From Thermoproteota archaeon (GTDB taxonomy: Archaea; Thermoproteota; Thermoprotei; Thermoproteales; Thermocladiaceae), in NCBI GenBank assembly GCA_013153895.1, contig JAADDN010000016.1, positions 1 through 9,105 on the forward strand: a stretch of DNA of 9,105 bases. Direction: 5' to 3'. Made by a program: the position numbers and the translations under genes. The notes beneath the pieces were generated by a model. The model did no database searches, was not told the DNA's origin, and saw only the letters and a program-made list of their open reading frames with translations. Positions 1 to 5,576 of this stretch are shown piece by piece (the first letter of the stretch is position 1; every line of letters begins with the position of its first letter).

Positions 1-2
1 TT

Positions 3-704
3 GGTGTTGGTGGGGGGATTGTTGTTTTGCCTTTTCTTGTTTTTGTTTTTGGTTTTAGGCTTGATGTTGCTGTTGGGTGTACTGTTCTTGTAGTGTTTTT
101 GAATGGTCTTGTTAGTGGTCTTATGCATCTTTTCTTGAGGAATTTTAGGTTTGATGTTTTTCGTAGGGTTGTGTGGATTGGTGTTCTTGGTAGTGTTATT
201 GGTAGCATTCTCTTCCTAATGTTCAGTAAGGTCGTGTGGTTCTTATCTGCCTGTCTAGGATCATACTTCATCTACGTCTCCTCTAGATCTATACTTGAGG
301 CATTTGGAAAGACATCTACTAGACAGGTTAAGAGAGGAAGCATTAGAGTATACTTATGTGGTTTTACTGCAGGTCTAATAGTTGGTCTACTAGGAATGGG
401 TAGTGGTGCTGTTCTAGTACCAATGTTCATGTACGTTCTAGGACTACCAGCAAAGATAGCAGTAGGAACATCACTACTCTGCTTCGCACCTATGGCACTC
501 ATAAGCGTCATATTCAAGCTAGCTCAACATAGTGTAGATCTCCTAGCTGTAGCATGTATAGCTCCTGGACTAGTAGCTGGAGCTAGACTAGGATCAAGAA
601 TACTCCTCAAGACACCGATCAGAATATTCAAGATCGTGTTCGGAATAATATTCCTAATCATAGGAGTAAAGTTCCTGATCACAGCAATCACATATGTCAT
701 ATAA
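3..704 (+). CDS. TauE/SafE-family anion permease, 5' end cut by window edge
   Basis: Partial membrane permease of the sulfite exporter TauE/SafE (formerly DUF81) family, which moves sulfur oxyanions or organosulfonates across the cytoplasmic membrane; the substrate here cannot be told. The frame is open from base 3 and begins with the glycine-rich GVGGG motif that opens the first repeat of this family. The second copy of the internal repeat is clear about 125 residues later: GLLGMGSG, then a PAKIAVGTSL segment. Hydrophobic stretches throughout fit about seven or eight membrane helices. Family members are near 250 residues, so only perhaps 10-25 N-terminal residues lie outside the window. A TTG at 27 would give 225 residues but would discard the conserved GVGGG, so it is not the real start. 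Codons shift from G/T-ending at the 5' end to A/C-ending at the 3' end. Family assignment is firm; substrate is unknown. Confidence 0.85.
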   Translation, partial: GVGGGIVVLPFLVFVFGFRLDVAVGCTVLVVFLNGLVSGLMHLFLRNFRFDVFRRVVWIGVLGSVIGSILFLMFSKVVWFLSACLGSYFIYVSSRSILEAFGKTSTRQVKRGSIRVYLCGFTAGLIVGLLGMGSGAVLVPMFMYVLGLPAKIAVGTSLLCFAPMALISVIFKLAQHSVDLLAVACIAPGLVAGARLGSRILLKTPIRIFKIVFGIIFLIIGVKFLITAITYVI

Positions 705-723
705 TAACTATTATTGATGTCTG

Positions 724-740
724 AAAGGTATTTAAACATG
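724..740 (+). promoter_or_regulatory. TATA box and BRE-like element upstream of orf148
   Basis: The sequence GAAAGG followed by TATTTAAA resembles an archaeal BRE plus TATA box. A start about 26 bp downstream would fall near 758-760, inside the inverted repeat at 754-767, and would leave a leader of about 70 nt before the ATG at 831. Weaker AT-rich candidates nearer the gene (around 785-792 and 800-807) could serve instead, so the assignment is tentative. Confidence 0.4.
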
Positions 741-753
741 CTCCAGATGCCAA

Positions 754-767
754 CTGTTCGAGAACAG
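754..767. promoter_or_regulatory. inverted repeat CTGTTC-GA-GAACAG, possible operator
   Basis: Two perfect 6-bp arms separated by 2 bp lie about 20 bp downstream of the TATA box at 731-736, where transcription would be expected to begin. Repressors binding there would block the promoter. A second, shorter inverted repeat (GAGA-GG-TCTC) follows at 775-784. No regulator gene for this site is identified in the window, and a short palindrome can occur by chance. Confidence 0.3.
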
Positions 768-830
768 CTGACAAGAGAGGTCTCACTTAATTACTATGAT
801 TAGATAACTTAACATACTGCGTGATCAACC

Positions 831-1277
831 ATGGGAGAGGACGATAGACTAGTACTAGCACTACTCTGCATAAGATGCATATTCGTGTACGCACTTGAGG
901 AAGTCGTGAGCTCTCTACCACTAGTATATGGAATGAAGATGCTTAGACTAGTAAGAGACGTGTTCGGAGACGTAGAATGTGTGAGACAGCTACTCACGAT
1001 AGGACTAGACGGACTGAGAGACATGTTAAGAAAGAGAAGATACATCAGGGACCTACACGTAGAGAGGATAGGTAACAGATTAAGAATAAGAGTAGAAGGA
1101 TGTGTACTAGCACCACAACTACATAGCAGAATGATGAGAAAAAGACACCTATGCCCATGGATACTTACAGCACTCCTAGCAATGGGACCAGACATATTCT
1201 CACGCGTAAGATTCACAGAAAAATACCCAGAAGTAACAGATGATGGAGCATACGCCGAGTTCGAGATAGTAGATTGA
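831..1277 (+). CDS. uncharacterised 148-aa protein with conserved-looking Cys/His residues
   Basis: I do not recognise this gene. It encodes a mixed alpha/beta, probably cytoplasmic protein. Residues 8-20 are hydrophobic and hold two cysteines (C13, C16); the C-terminal half contains EGC (C91), H98, H106 and C108 within HLCPW, then a C-terminal strand (AEFEIVD). The order of a beta strand, a cysteine, a helix and a final acidic strand loosely recalls V4R-type small-molecule-binding domains, and the Cys/His set could bind metal; both are inference. The start is the first ATG in the frame, with a weak GTGAT Shine-Dalgarno-like match just upstream. Reality is supported by A/C-ending codons, Arg codons almost all AGA/AGG, and an ending just before a strong hairpin. 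A long minus-strand reading frame opposite it is judged a shadow because its product is a low-complexity Ser/Leu-rich string. Confidence 0.7.
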   Translation: MGEDDRLVLALLCIRCIFVYALEEVVSSLPLVYGMKMLRLVRDVFGDVECVRQLLTIGLDGLRDMLRKRRYIRDLHVERIGNRLRIRVEGCVLAPQLHSRMMRKRHLCPWILTALLAMGPDIFSRVRFTEKYPEVTDDGAYAEFEIVD

Positions 1278-1293
1278 AGCGGGGGACAAGTCA

Positions 1294-1330
1294 CGCTCCT
1301 CATAGAGCCTCACACGAGGCTCTCAGAGCG
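1294..1330 (+). other. strong two-stage hairpin between orf148 and the translin gene
   Basis: An 8-bp perfect stem (AGAGCCTC at 1304-1311 with GAGGCTCT at 1316-1323) closes an ACAC loop. An outer 5-bp stem (CGCTC at 1294-1298 with GAGCG at 1326-1330) stacks below it across an asymmetric internal loop of 5 and 2 nt. It begins 17 nt after the orf148 stop and lies upstream of the likely translin promoter, so it would be in the 3' UTR of orf148. No T-run follows, so it is not a standard intrinsic terminator; it could protect the 3' end or be a small structured RNA. Confidence 0.5.
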
Positions 1331-1331
1331 G

Positions 1332-1361
1332 CATAATTAATAGGAGATATCTGATTAATAA
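1332..1361 (+). promoter_or_regulatory. candidate TATA region for the translin-led operon
   Basis: Two AT-rich candidates are visible: ATAATTAATA at 1333-1342, giving a start near 1364 and a short leader containing GTGAG, and ATTAATAA at 1354-1361, giving an essentially leaderless start at the ATG at 1381. The sequence does not decide between them. Confidence 0.35.
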
Positions 1362-1380
1362 GTCAGACTCTAGTGAGAAC

Positions 1381-1998
1381 ATGCTGAAGAAGATAGTCGA
1401 GAGAATAGAACAAGAATTGAAACAGATGGAGGACGTTAGAGACAACATAATAAGAGAGAGCAGAGACATAGTTAGACTATCTAGAGAGATAGTACACCTA
1501 GTACATAGGGGGGATCTAGAGGAAGCTGAGAAGAGGATAAGCAAGTTATCAGAGCTTGTGAGAGAGATAATTAGAAAAGCTAGACAATACCCACAACTAT
1601 ACTATAGTGGACTAATATGCGGACCACTTATAGAATATGTAGAAGCAGTAACATTATATAAGATAGTTACAGAAGATAAGATACCAAGCCCAGAGGAGCT
1701 TGAGGTAGAGAACGTACCATACCTCCTAGGACTAGGAGACGTCGTAGGAGAGCTGAGAAGAATAATAATAGAGGCTTTGAGGAGAGGTGCTGATGTTAGA
1801 GATGTAGAGAAATATTTCAAATATATGGAGGAGATCTATGAAGCACTATCACTAATAGTGGTACCTGACGCACTAGTTCCAGGACTGAGAGGAAAAGTAG
1901 ATTTCATAAGGAAGATGGTTGAGGTAACTAGAGCAGACCTATACTTAGCAACGCTCAGGTTCGTACCTAGAACGGAGGAGGATACTAATGAGAAGTAG
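1381..1998 (+). CDS. translin-like RNA-binding protein / ribonuclease
   Basis: Archaeal member of the translin/TRAX family, all-helical proteins that form octameric shells; with TRAX-type active sites they cut single-stranded RNA, as in eukaryotic C3PO. The 205-residue length fits the family. Visible family features are the N-terminal coiled helix with RESRDIVRLSREIVHLVHRGD (about 25-45), the YVEA helix near residue 88, the hallmark GLGDVVGELRR at 117-127, and the C-terminal PDAL..GLR.KVDF.R segment (162-177). Acidic residues E88, E124 and D174 lie in family-conserved segments where TRAX-type catalytic residues occur, but I cannot confirm a complete active site. The ATG follows GTGAG at 1373-1377. 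The gene is probably first in the run and its 3' end overlaps the endonuclease V gene by 11 nt, implying co-transcription. Confidence 0.85.
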   Translation: MLKKIVERIEQELKQMEDVRDNIIRESRDIVRLSREIVHLVHRGDLEEAEKRISKLSELVREIIRKARQYPQLYYSGLICGPLIEYVEAVTLYKIVTEDKIPSPEELEVENVPYLLGLGDVVGELRRIIIEALRRGADVRDVEKYFKYMEEIYEALSLIVVPDALVPGLRGKVDFIRKMVEVTRADLYLATLRFVPRTEEDTNEK

Positions 1999-2716
1999 AA
2001 AGAGGCTGGACAGCATAGCTAGAGCAAGATTACCAGAAGGATATAGCTTAGAGAAGCTCAGAAAAATGCAGAGCATACTTGCATCAAAGATAGTTGAGGT
2101 AGATGTAGTTGAAAATCCTGATAAGATCTGTGGAATAGATCTAGCATACGTTAAGAAGAACGATAGAGAACTAGGTATAGCATGTGCAGTAGTCTGCAAC
2201 AGGAAGGGAGAGCTGATAGATAGATCCTGTAAAGTAGTTGAAATAAACTTCCCCTACATACCTACACTACTATCATTAAGAGAACTTAGACCTATGGTAG
2301 TAGCCTTCAGATCTTTAAAAGAGAGACCTGACATAGTAATCATAGATGGACATGGAAAAGCACATCCATATAGACTAGGAATAGCATCACATTTTGGAGT
2401 AGTAATGAAGATTCCTACAATAGGATGCGCAAAATCTCTACTATATGGAGAACTCAGGAACTGCAAAGAAGAACAGTGCGATATAGTAGACCCGGAGAAT
2501 GGTGAGATAATTGGAAGAGCATTAAGACACTACAACAAGTACGTGTACGTGAGCGTAGGAAACTTAATAACATTAGACACAGCATGTAGAATAGTTAGAG
2601 AAATGTTAAAAACTAGATCACAGATGCCAATACCAGTACTATACGCACACAATATGTGCAATGAATATAAGAAGAAGATTAGTACAGGCACAATAGATAT
2701 AGGAAGATTCTTATGA
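1988..2716 (+). CDS. nfi: endonuclease V (deoxyinosine/inosine-specific)
   Basis: Endonuclease V cleaves the second phosphodiester bond 3' of deoxyinosine in DNA; several homologues also cut inosine-containing RNA. The 242-residue product carries the whole catalytic pattern: GIDLAYV with metal-binding D51, the strand-separating wedge FPYIPTLLSLRE (88-99) with E99, IDGHGKAHPYRLGIASHFGV (119-138) with D120 and the conserved histidines, and IGCAKSLLYGE (145-155). It should therefore be active. It has a short N-terminal extension compared with the roughly 220-residue norm. The start is decided by a strong Shine-Dalgarno (GGAGGAGG, about 1974-1981) six bases before the ATG, inside the end of the translin gene. 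Its stop overlaps the next gene as ATGA. Seven cysteines outside the catalytic motifs are a little unusual. Confidence 0.93.
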   Translation: MRSRKRLDSIARARLPEGYSLEKLRKMQSILASKIVEVDVVENPDKICGIDLAYVKKNDRELGIACAVVCNRKGELIDRSCKVVEINFPYIPTLLSLRELRPMVVAFRSLKERPDIVIIDGHGKAHPYRLGIASHFGVVMKIPTIGCAKSLLYGELRNCKEEQCDIVDPENGEIIGRALRHYNKYVYVSVGNLITLDTACRIVREMLKTRSQMPIPVLYAHNMCNEYKKKISTGTIDIGRFL

Positions 2717-3150
2717 AGATAACACACGTAATATTATACAAGTTGAAGAACAGGAAAAATATTGAAGACATAATTAACATATGTAGAAACATTAACATAG
2801 ATGTAATATATATAGCTAGAGAAGATGTAGAATATGTCCCTGAGAACATAAAAGTGTTTAGAAGTATTGAAGAATGTTTAAGAGAGATCGAAAACGTTGA
2901 TCAATACATAATACTTGAAACATATGGAGACAAGTACCTATCAGAGATCGAGTTTAAGGATAAGATCTGCATAATTGTTGGAGCAGAAGATCTTGGGATT
3001 CCCGAAAGAGAAGTTGAAAAGTTTCCTAGAGAACGTACATATGTAGTAAAGATACCAATGGGCAGGTACGGCTCAAGTTACAATGTAGTGACAAGCCTAA
3101 TAATGATGTTTACAGAATTCTTAATTAGGAAGATGATGAAGGTATCCTAG
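2713..3150 (+). CDS. small SpoU-like (SPOUT fold) RNA methyltransferase-like protein
   Basis: A 145-residue protein with the C-terminal signature of the SpoU/TrmH branch of SPOUT methyltransferases: IIVGAEDLGIP (87-97, motif 2 type) and KIPMGRYGSSYNVVTS (113-128, motif 3 type), which form the trefoil-knot AdoMet site. Family members 2'-O-methylate ribose in tRNA or rRNA. It is short and lacks any RNA-recognition domain; the N-terminal 80 residues form an alternating strand/helix region. This recalls the small archaeal SpoU-like proteins (COG4080/DUF531-like), but I cannot assign the target nucleotide. The classical motif 1 Asn/Arg pair is not obvious, so activity is uncertain. It starts inside the nfi stop (ATGA overlap), a sign of translational coupling. 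Confidence 0.75.
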   Translation: MKITHVILYKLKNRKNIEDIINICRNINIDVIYIAREDVEYVPENIKVFRSIEECLREIENVDQYIILETYGDKYLSEIEFKDKICIIVGAEDLGIPEREVEKFPRERTYVVKIPMGRYGSSYNVVTSLIMMFTEFLIRKMMKVS

Positions 3151-3158
3151 ACCGATAG

Positions 3159-4082
3159 ATGGCGAAAACCCGGATGCTGAACATCATATATGTAGAGCCA
3201 GAAGACATATTCTACCCTGGAGTACTATTAAGAACAGCATACTCCGCACTTGGAGACTCATTGAGAAAGTTCCTGATAATAAGTAGAAGAAGGATAAATA
3301 TTGGAGATCTAGCAAGATACTCTAGACTTCCTCTTCGAAAGTTTAACGAGATAGTAAGTATACGTAATGAAAACGTTGACATGAGACCTAACATAGTGAT
3401 CTCACCAGTAGCATGTAAGGTAGATGAGAGTGTTTTAAGAGAGATTGAGAAGCTCAGGAATGAGGAGAAGCTCACAATCCTTGTTGATGAACGTGGTATT
3501 ATTAAGAACACTGATGCATTATTCTTCAATACTGGACTATTTGGACATCCTGCATATGAGGCAGTCTCGTTACTATACATGTTACATATTAGAGAGATTC
3601 CTAAAATATTTACTGAACATTTTTCATATGAAGTTGAGGAAGATATCGACTATGGAGAGCTCATGTACTTTATGAGAAACATCTCTACCTCCATATTATT
3701 TGTAGATAATTACCCAATATTGGACCCTAGAACTATAGTATATACTTTACGTCACGTTTTTAGAAATCATGGTCTCTTTCTCGATATAGCTAACGTAAGT
3801 ATAGAACTAGACTATCCTAATGGTAGAGTAGTTGAAAGAATACTGATAGACGTGTATAGGTATAAAAGTCTAGAATATGTTAGAAGTGACGAGATAAAGT
3901 TTGATGGTCATATTCTAGATACGTTATTCATATCTCGTAGAGGAAGAATTATCAGGTTAATGCTCAAAATTGATCCTGATAGGAGGAGGATATGTTTAAG
4001 AGATAGTATATGTATATCATCAGGAGAGTCTGAGAGTCCTGAGGAAGTTCTATCTCTTTTTCTGACAAACTTTAAAGCTTAG
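3159..4082 (+). CDS. uncharacterised 307-aa protein in an RNA-processing gene run
   Basis: I do not recognise a family. The product has no signal peptide or membrane helix and looks cytoplasmic, with two parts. Residues 1-150 alternate strands and helices and end in KLTILVDERGIIKN and LFGHPAYEAVSLLYML; that layout (hydrophobic strand, glycine loop, then a helix with a conserved-looking aliphatic face) faintly resembles the end of a SPOUT or Rossmann domain, which is speculation. Residues 155-307 contain several beta-like strands (FLDIANVSIELDY, VERILIDVYRY, GRIIRLMLKIDP) and a basic patch RRGRIIR, which could suit nucleic-acid binding. The ATG at 3159 lies 8 nt after the SpoU-like gene; M6 at 3174 is an alternative. 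Codons use more T than neighbouring genes between about 3480 and 4000. The TAG stop is the only stop separating it from ProRS in the same frame. Confidence 0.75.
   Translation: MAKTRMLNIIYVEPEDIFYPGVLLRTAYSALGDSLRKFLIISRRRINIGDLARYSRLPLRKFNEIVSIRNENVDMRPNIVISPVACKVDESVLREIEKLRNEEKLTILVDERGIIKNTDALFFNTGLFGHPAYEAVSLLYMLHIREIPKIFTEHFSYEVEEDIDYGELMYFMRNISTSILFVDNYPILDPRTIVYTLRHVFRNHGLFLDIANVSIELDYPNGRVVERILIDVYRYKSLEYVRSDEIKFDGHILDTLFISRRGRIIRLMLKIDPDRRRICLRDSICISSGESESPEEVLSLFLTNFKA
4070..4077 (+). promoter_or_regulatory. TATA-like box CTTTAAAG, candidate proS promoter
   Basis: This box overlaps the end of the 307-aa gene. A start about 26 bp downstream (near 4100) would make an mRNA including the upstream-encoded ProRS N-terminus. 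This fits translation beginning before the ATG at 4197 better than at it. The other AT-rich box, TTTAATAA (4182-4189), is only 11 bp from that ATG and too close to serve it. Confidence 0.35.
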
Positions 4083-4196
4083 AGTATAGTAACCTCCTCG
4101 GGATTTCCTATTGCCAGGATACGAACAGTAAGACCTGGTCAGGAGAGACCTAGAGAGAAGTGGCGACGATTCATAGAATGGTTTAATAATGTCATA
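4083..4196 (+). other. proS: in-frame 5' extension of proS encoding the conserved ProRS N-terminus, no canonical start codon
   Basis: Reading upstream of the ATG at 4197 in the same frame gives 38 open codons back to the TAG of the previous gene. The end of this translation is RPREKWRRFIEWFNNVI followed by MEAEIYDYRYPVKG, which matches the usual archaeal ProRS N-terminus (REKW...F.EWF..V...AEIYDY.RYPVKG). The extension is therefore coding. The frame contains no ATG, GTG or TTG; the only near-cognate codons are ATT (4110) and ATA (4086, 4119, 4173, 4194). A TTG at 4111 is in a different frame and meets a stop at 4129. Either a rare start codon is used, or a frameshift or sequencing error hides the start. 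Confidence 0.75.
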
Positions 4197-5576
4197 ATGG
4201 AGGCAGAGATCTACGATTATAGGTACCCAGTTAAAGGATGTTATGTATGGAGACCATATGGCATGAAGATTAGGAGAAATGTTGAGAAGATAATTAGGAA
4301 GCTTCTAGAAGATACTGGACACGAGGAAGTTCTATTTCCCGTCTTTATACCACAAGAGTTCTTTGCCAAAGAAGCAGAACACTTTCGAAACTTTGAGCAG
4401 GAAGTATTCTGGGTCACTAAGGGTCTAAGTGGTGAAGAGAGACTAATACTTAGGCCAACTAGTGAGACAGCTATGTACCCAATGGTTAAGAACTGGATAT
4501 ATGATCATAAGGATCTTCCATTCAAGATATATCAGATAGTTAACGTGTTTAGAGCAGAGACAAAGATGACTCATCCCATGATTAGGCTTAGAGAGATATC
4601 TATGTTCAAGGAAGCACATACATTTCATGCAGATCGTGAAGATGCTGAAAGACAGATAAGAGAGGCCATAGAGATATATAAGAAGTACTTTGATGAGCTA
4701 TGTGTACCTTACCTACTCTCAATGAGACCTGAATGGGATAAGTTTCCAGGAGCAGTATACACGATAGCCTTCGACACCTTAATGCCTGATGGAAAGACTC
4801 TACAGATAGGAACAATACATTACCTAGGAACAAACTTCTCAAAAGTATTCGAAGTAATGTATCTAAGACCTGACGGTAAGAGAGATTACGTACACATAAC
4901 CTGTTATGGAATATCTGAGAGATCTATAGCAGCAATGCTTGCAGCACATGGAGATGATAGAGGACTATGCATACCTCCAAAGATAGCTCCAATACAGGTC
5001 GTCATAATACCAATAATGTATAAGGAGGTTAAAGAAAAGACGAGAGAAGAAGCATACAAGATCAAGGAAGAGCTCGAGAAAGCTGAGATAAGGGTCGTAG
5101 TTGACGATAGGGAAGATAAGACTCCAGGATGGAAATACTATTACTGGGAACTGAAAGGTGTTCCACTCAGGATAGAGATAGGTCCGAGAGATATAGAGAA
5201 TAGAAAGGTAACAATAGTGAGAAGAGACAACTTCGAGAAATATGAAGTAGATAGAGAGGAACTAATAGATGCAGTAAGAGAACTAATGGAAGAAGTAACA
5301 AAGAACCTCAGAGAACAAGCATGGAAAAACCTAATACAACACGTAAAGCTAGCAACAACAATAGAAGAAGCAGCTAAACTAATACAGGAAGGAAACATCG
5401 TAGAAGTACCATGGTGTGGCTCAAAAGAATGTGGATTAAAACTACAAGAGAAGACAGACGCAGATGCACTAGGAACACCAATAGACAAAGATGTAAACAA
5501 GGAGATACAGGACTTAAGAGATCCAATATGTGGACAGAGAGCAAACACCTTACTCAGACTAAGCTGGAGATACTAA
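4197..5576 (+). CDS. proS: prolyl-tRNA synthetase, archaeal/eukaryotic type (real start lies upstream)
   Basis: Class II aminoacyl-tRNA synthetase charging tRNA-Pro with proline in the cytoplasm. From this ATG the product is 459 residues; with the upstream coding stretch it approaches the usual 480 or so. Order: catalytic domain with motif 1 region (EEVLFPVFIP, 43-52), RPTSETAMYPM (86-96), motif 2 (FRAETK...PMIRLREISMFKEAHT, 118-142), motif 3 (HGDDRGLCIPP, 251-261); anticodon-binding domain (PIQVVIIP to VTIVRRD, 265-344, with DDREDKTPGWKYYYWELKGVPLRIEIG); and the C-terminal domain ending in aromatic WRY. In the C-terminal zinc site I see C407, C412 and C445, but the CxxC partner of C445 is D442, so one usual ligand seems replaced. 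There is no Shine-Dalgarno before this ATG. The stop codon directly abuts the stop of the opposing gene. Confidence 0.95.
   Translation: MEAEIYDYRYPVKGCYVWRPYGMKIRRNVEKIIRKLLEDTGHEEVLFPVFIPQEFFAKEAEHFRNFEQEVFWVTKGLSGEERLILRPTSETAMYPMVKNWIYDHKDLPFKIYQIVNVFRAETKMTHPMIRLREISMFKEAHTFHADREDAERQIREAIEIYKKYFDELCVPYLLSMRPEWDKFPGAVYTIAFDTLMPDGKTLQIGTIHYLGTNFSKVFEVMYLRPDGKRDYVHITCYGISERSIAAMLAAHGDDRGLCIPPKIAPIQVVIIPIMYKEVKEKTREEAYKIKEELEKAEIRVVVDDREDKTPGWKYYYWELKGVPLRIEIGPRDIENRKVTIVRRDNFEKYEVDREELIDAVRELMEEVTKNLREQAWKNLIQHVKLATTIEEAAKLIQEGNIVEVPWCGSKECGLKLQEKTDADALGTPIDKDVNKEIQDLRDPICGQRANTLLRLSWRY

Noticed and set aside
705..830. Possible C/D box guide RNA because of TGATG and CTGA near 715-724 and CTGA at 768-771.
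   Set aside because: No proper pair of C (RTGATGA) and D (CTGA) boxes at guide-RNA spacing could be found.
809..1303. Long minus-strand reading frame opposite orf148 (164 codons).
   Set aside because: Its translation is a Ser/Leu/Thr-rich string without motifs, a typical antisense shadow of an A/C-ending, AGA-rich gene. The plus-strand frame has normal protein composition.
5141..5548. Minus-strand reading frame of 135 codons inside proS.
   Set aside because: It lies wholly opposite conserved ProRS anticodon-binding and C-terminal domains and is Ser/Phe-rich with no recognisable pattern.
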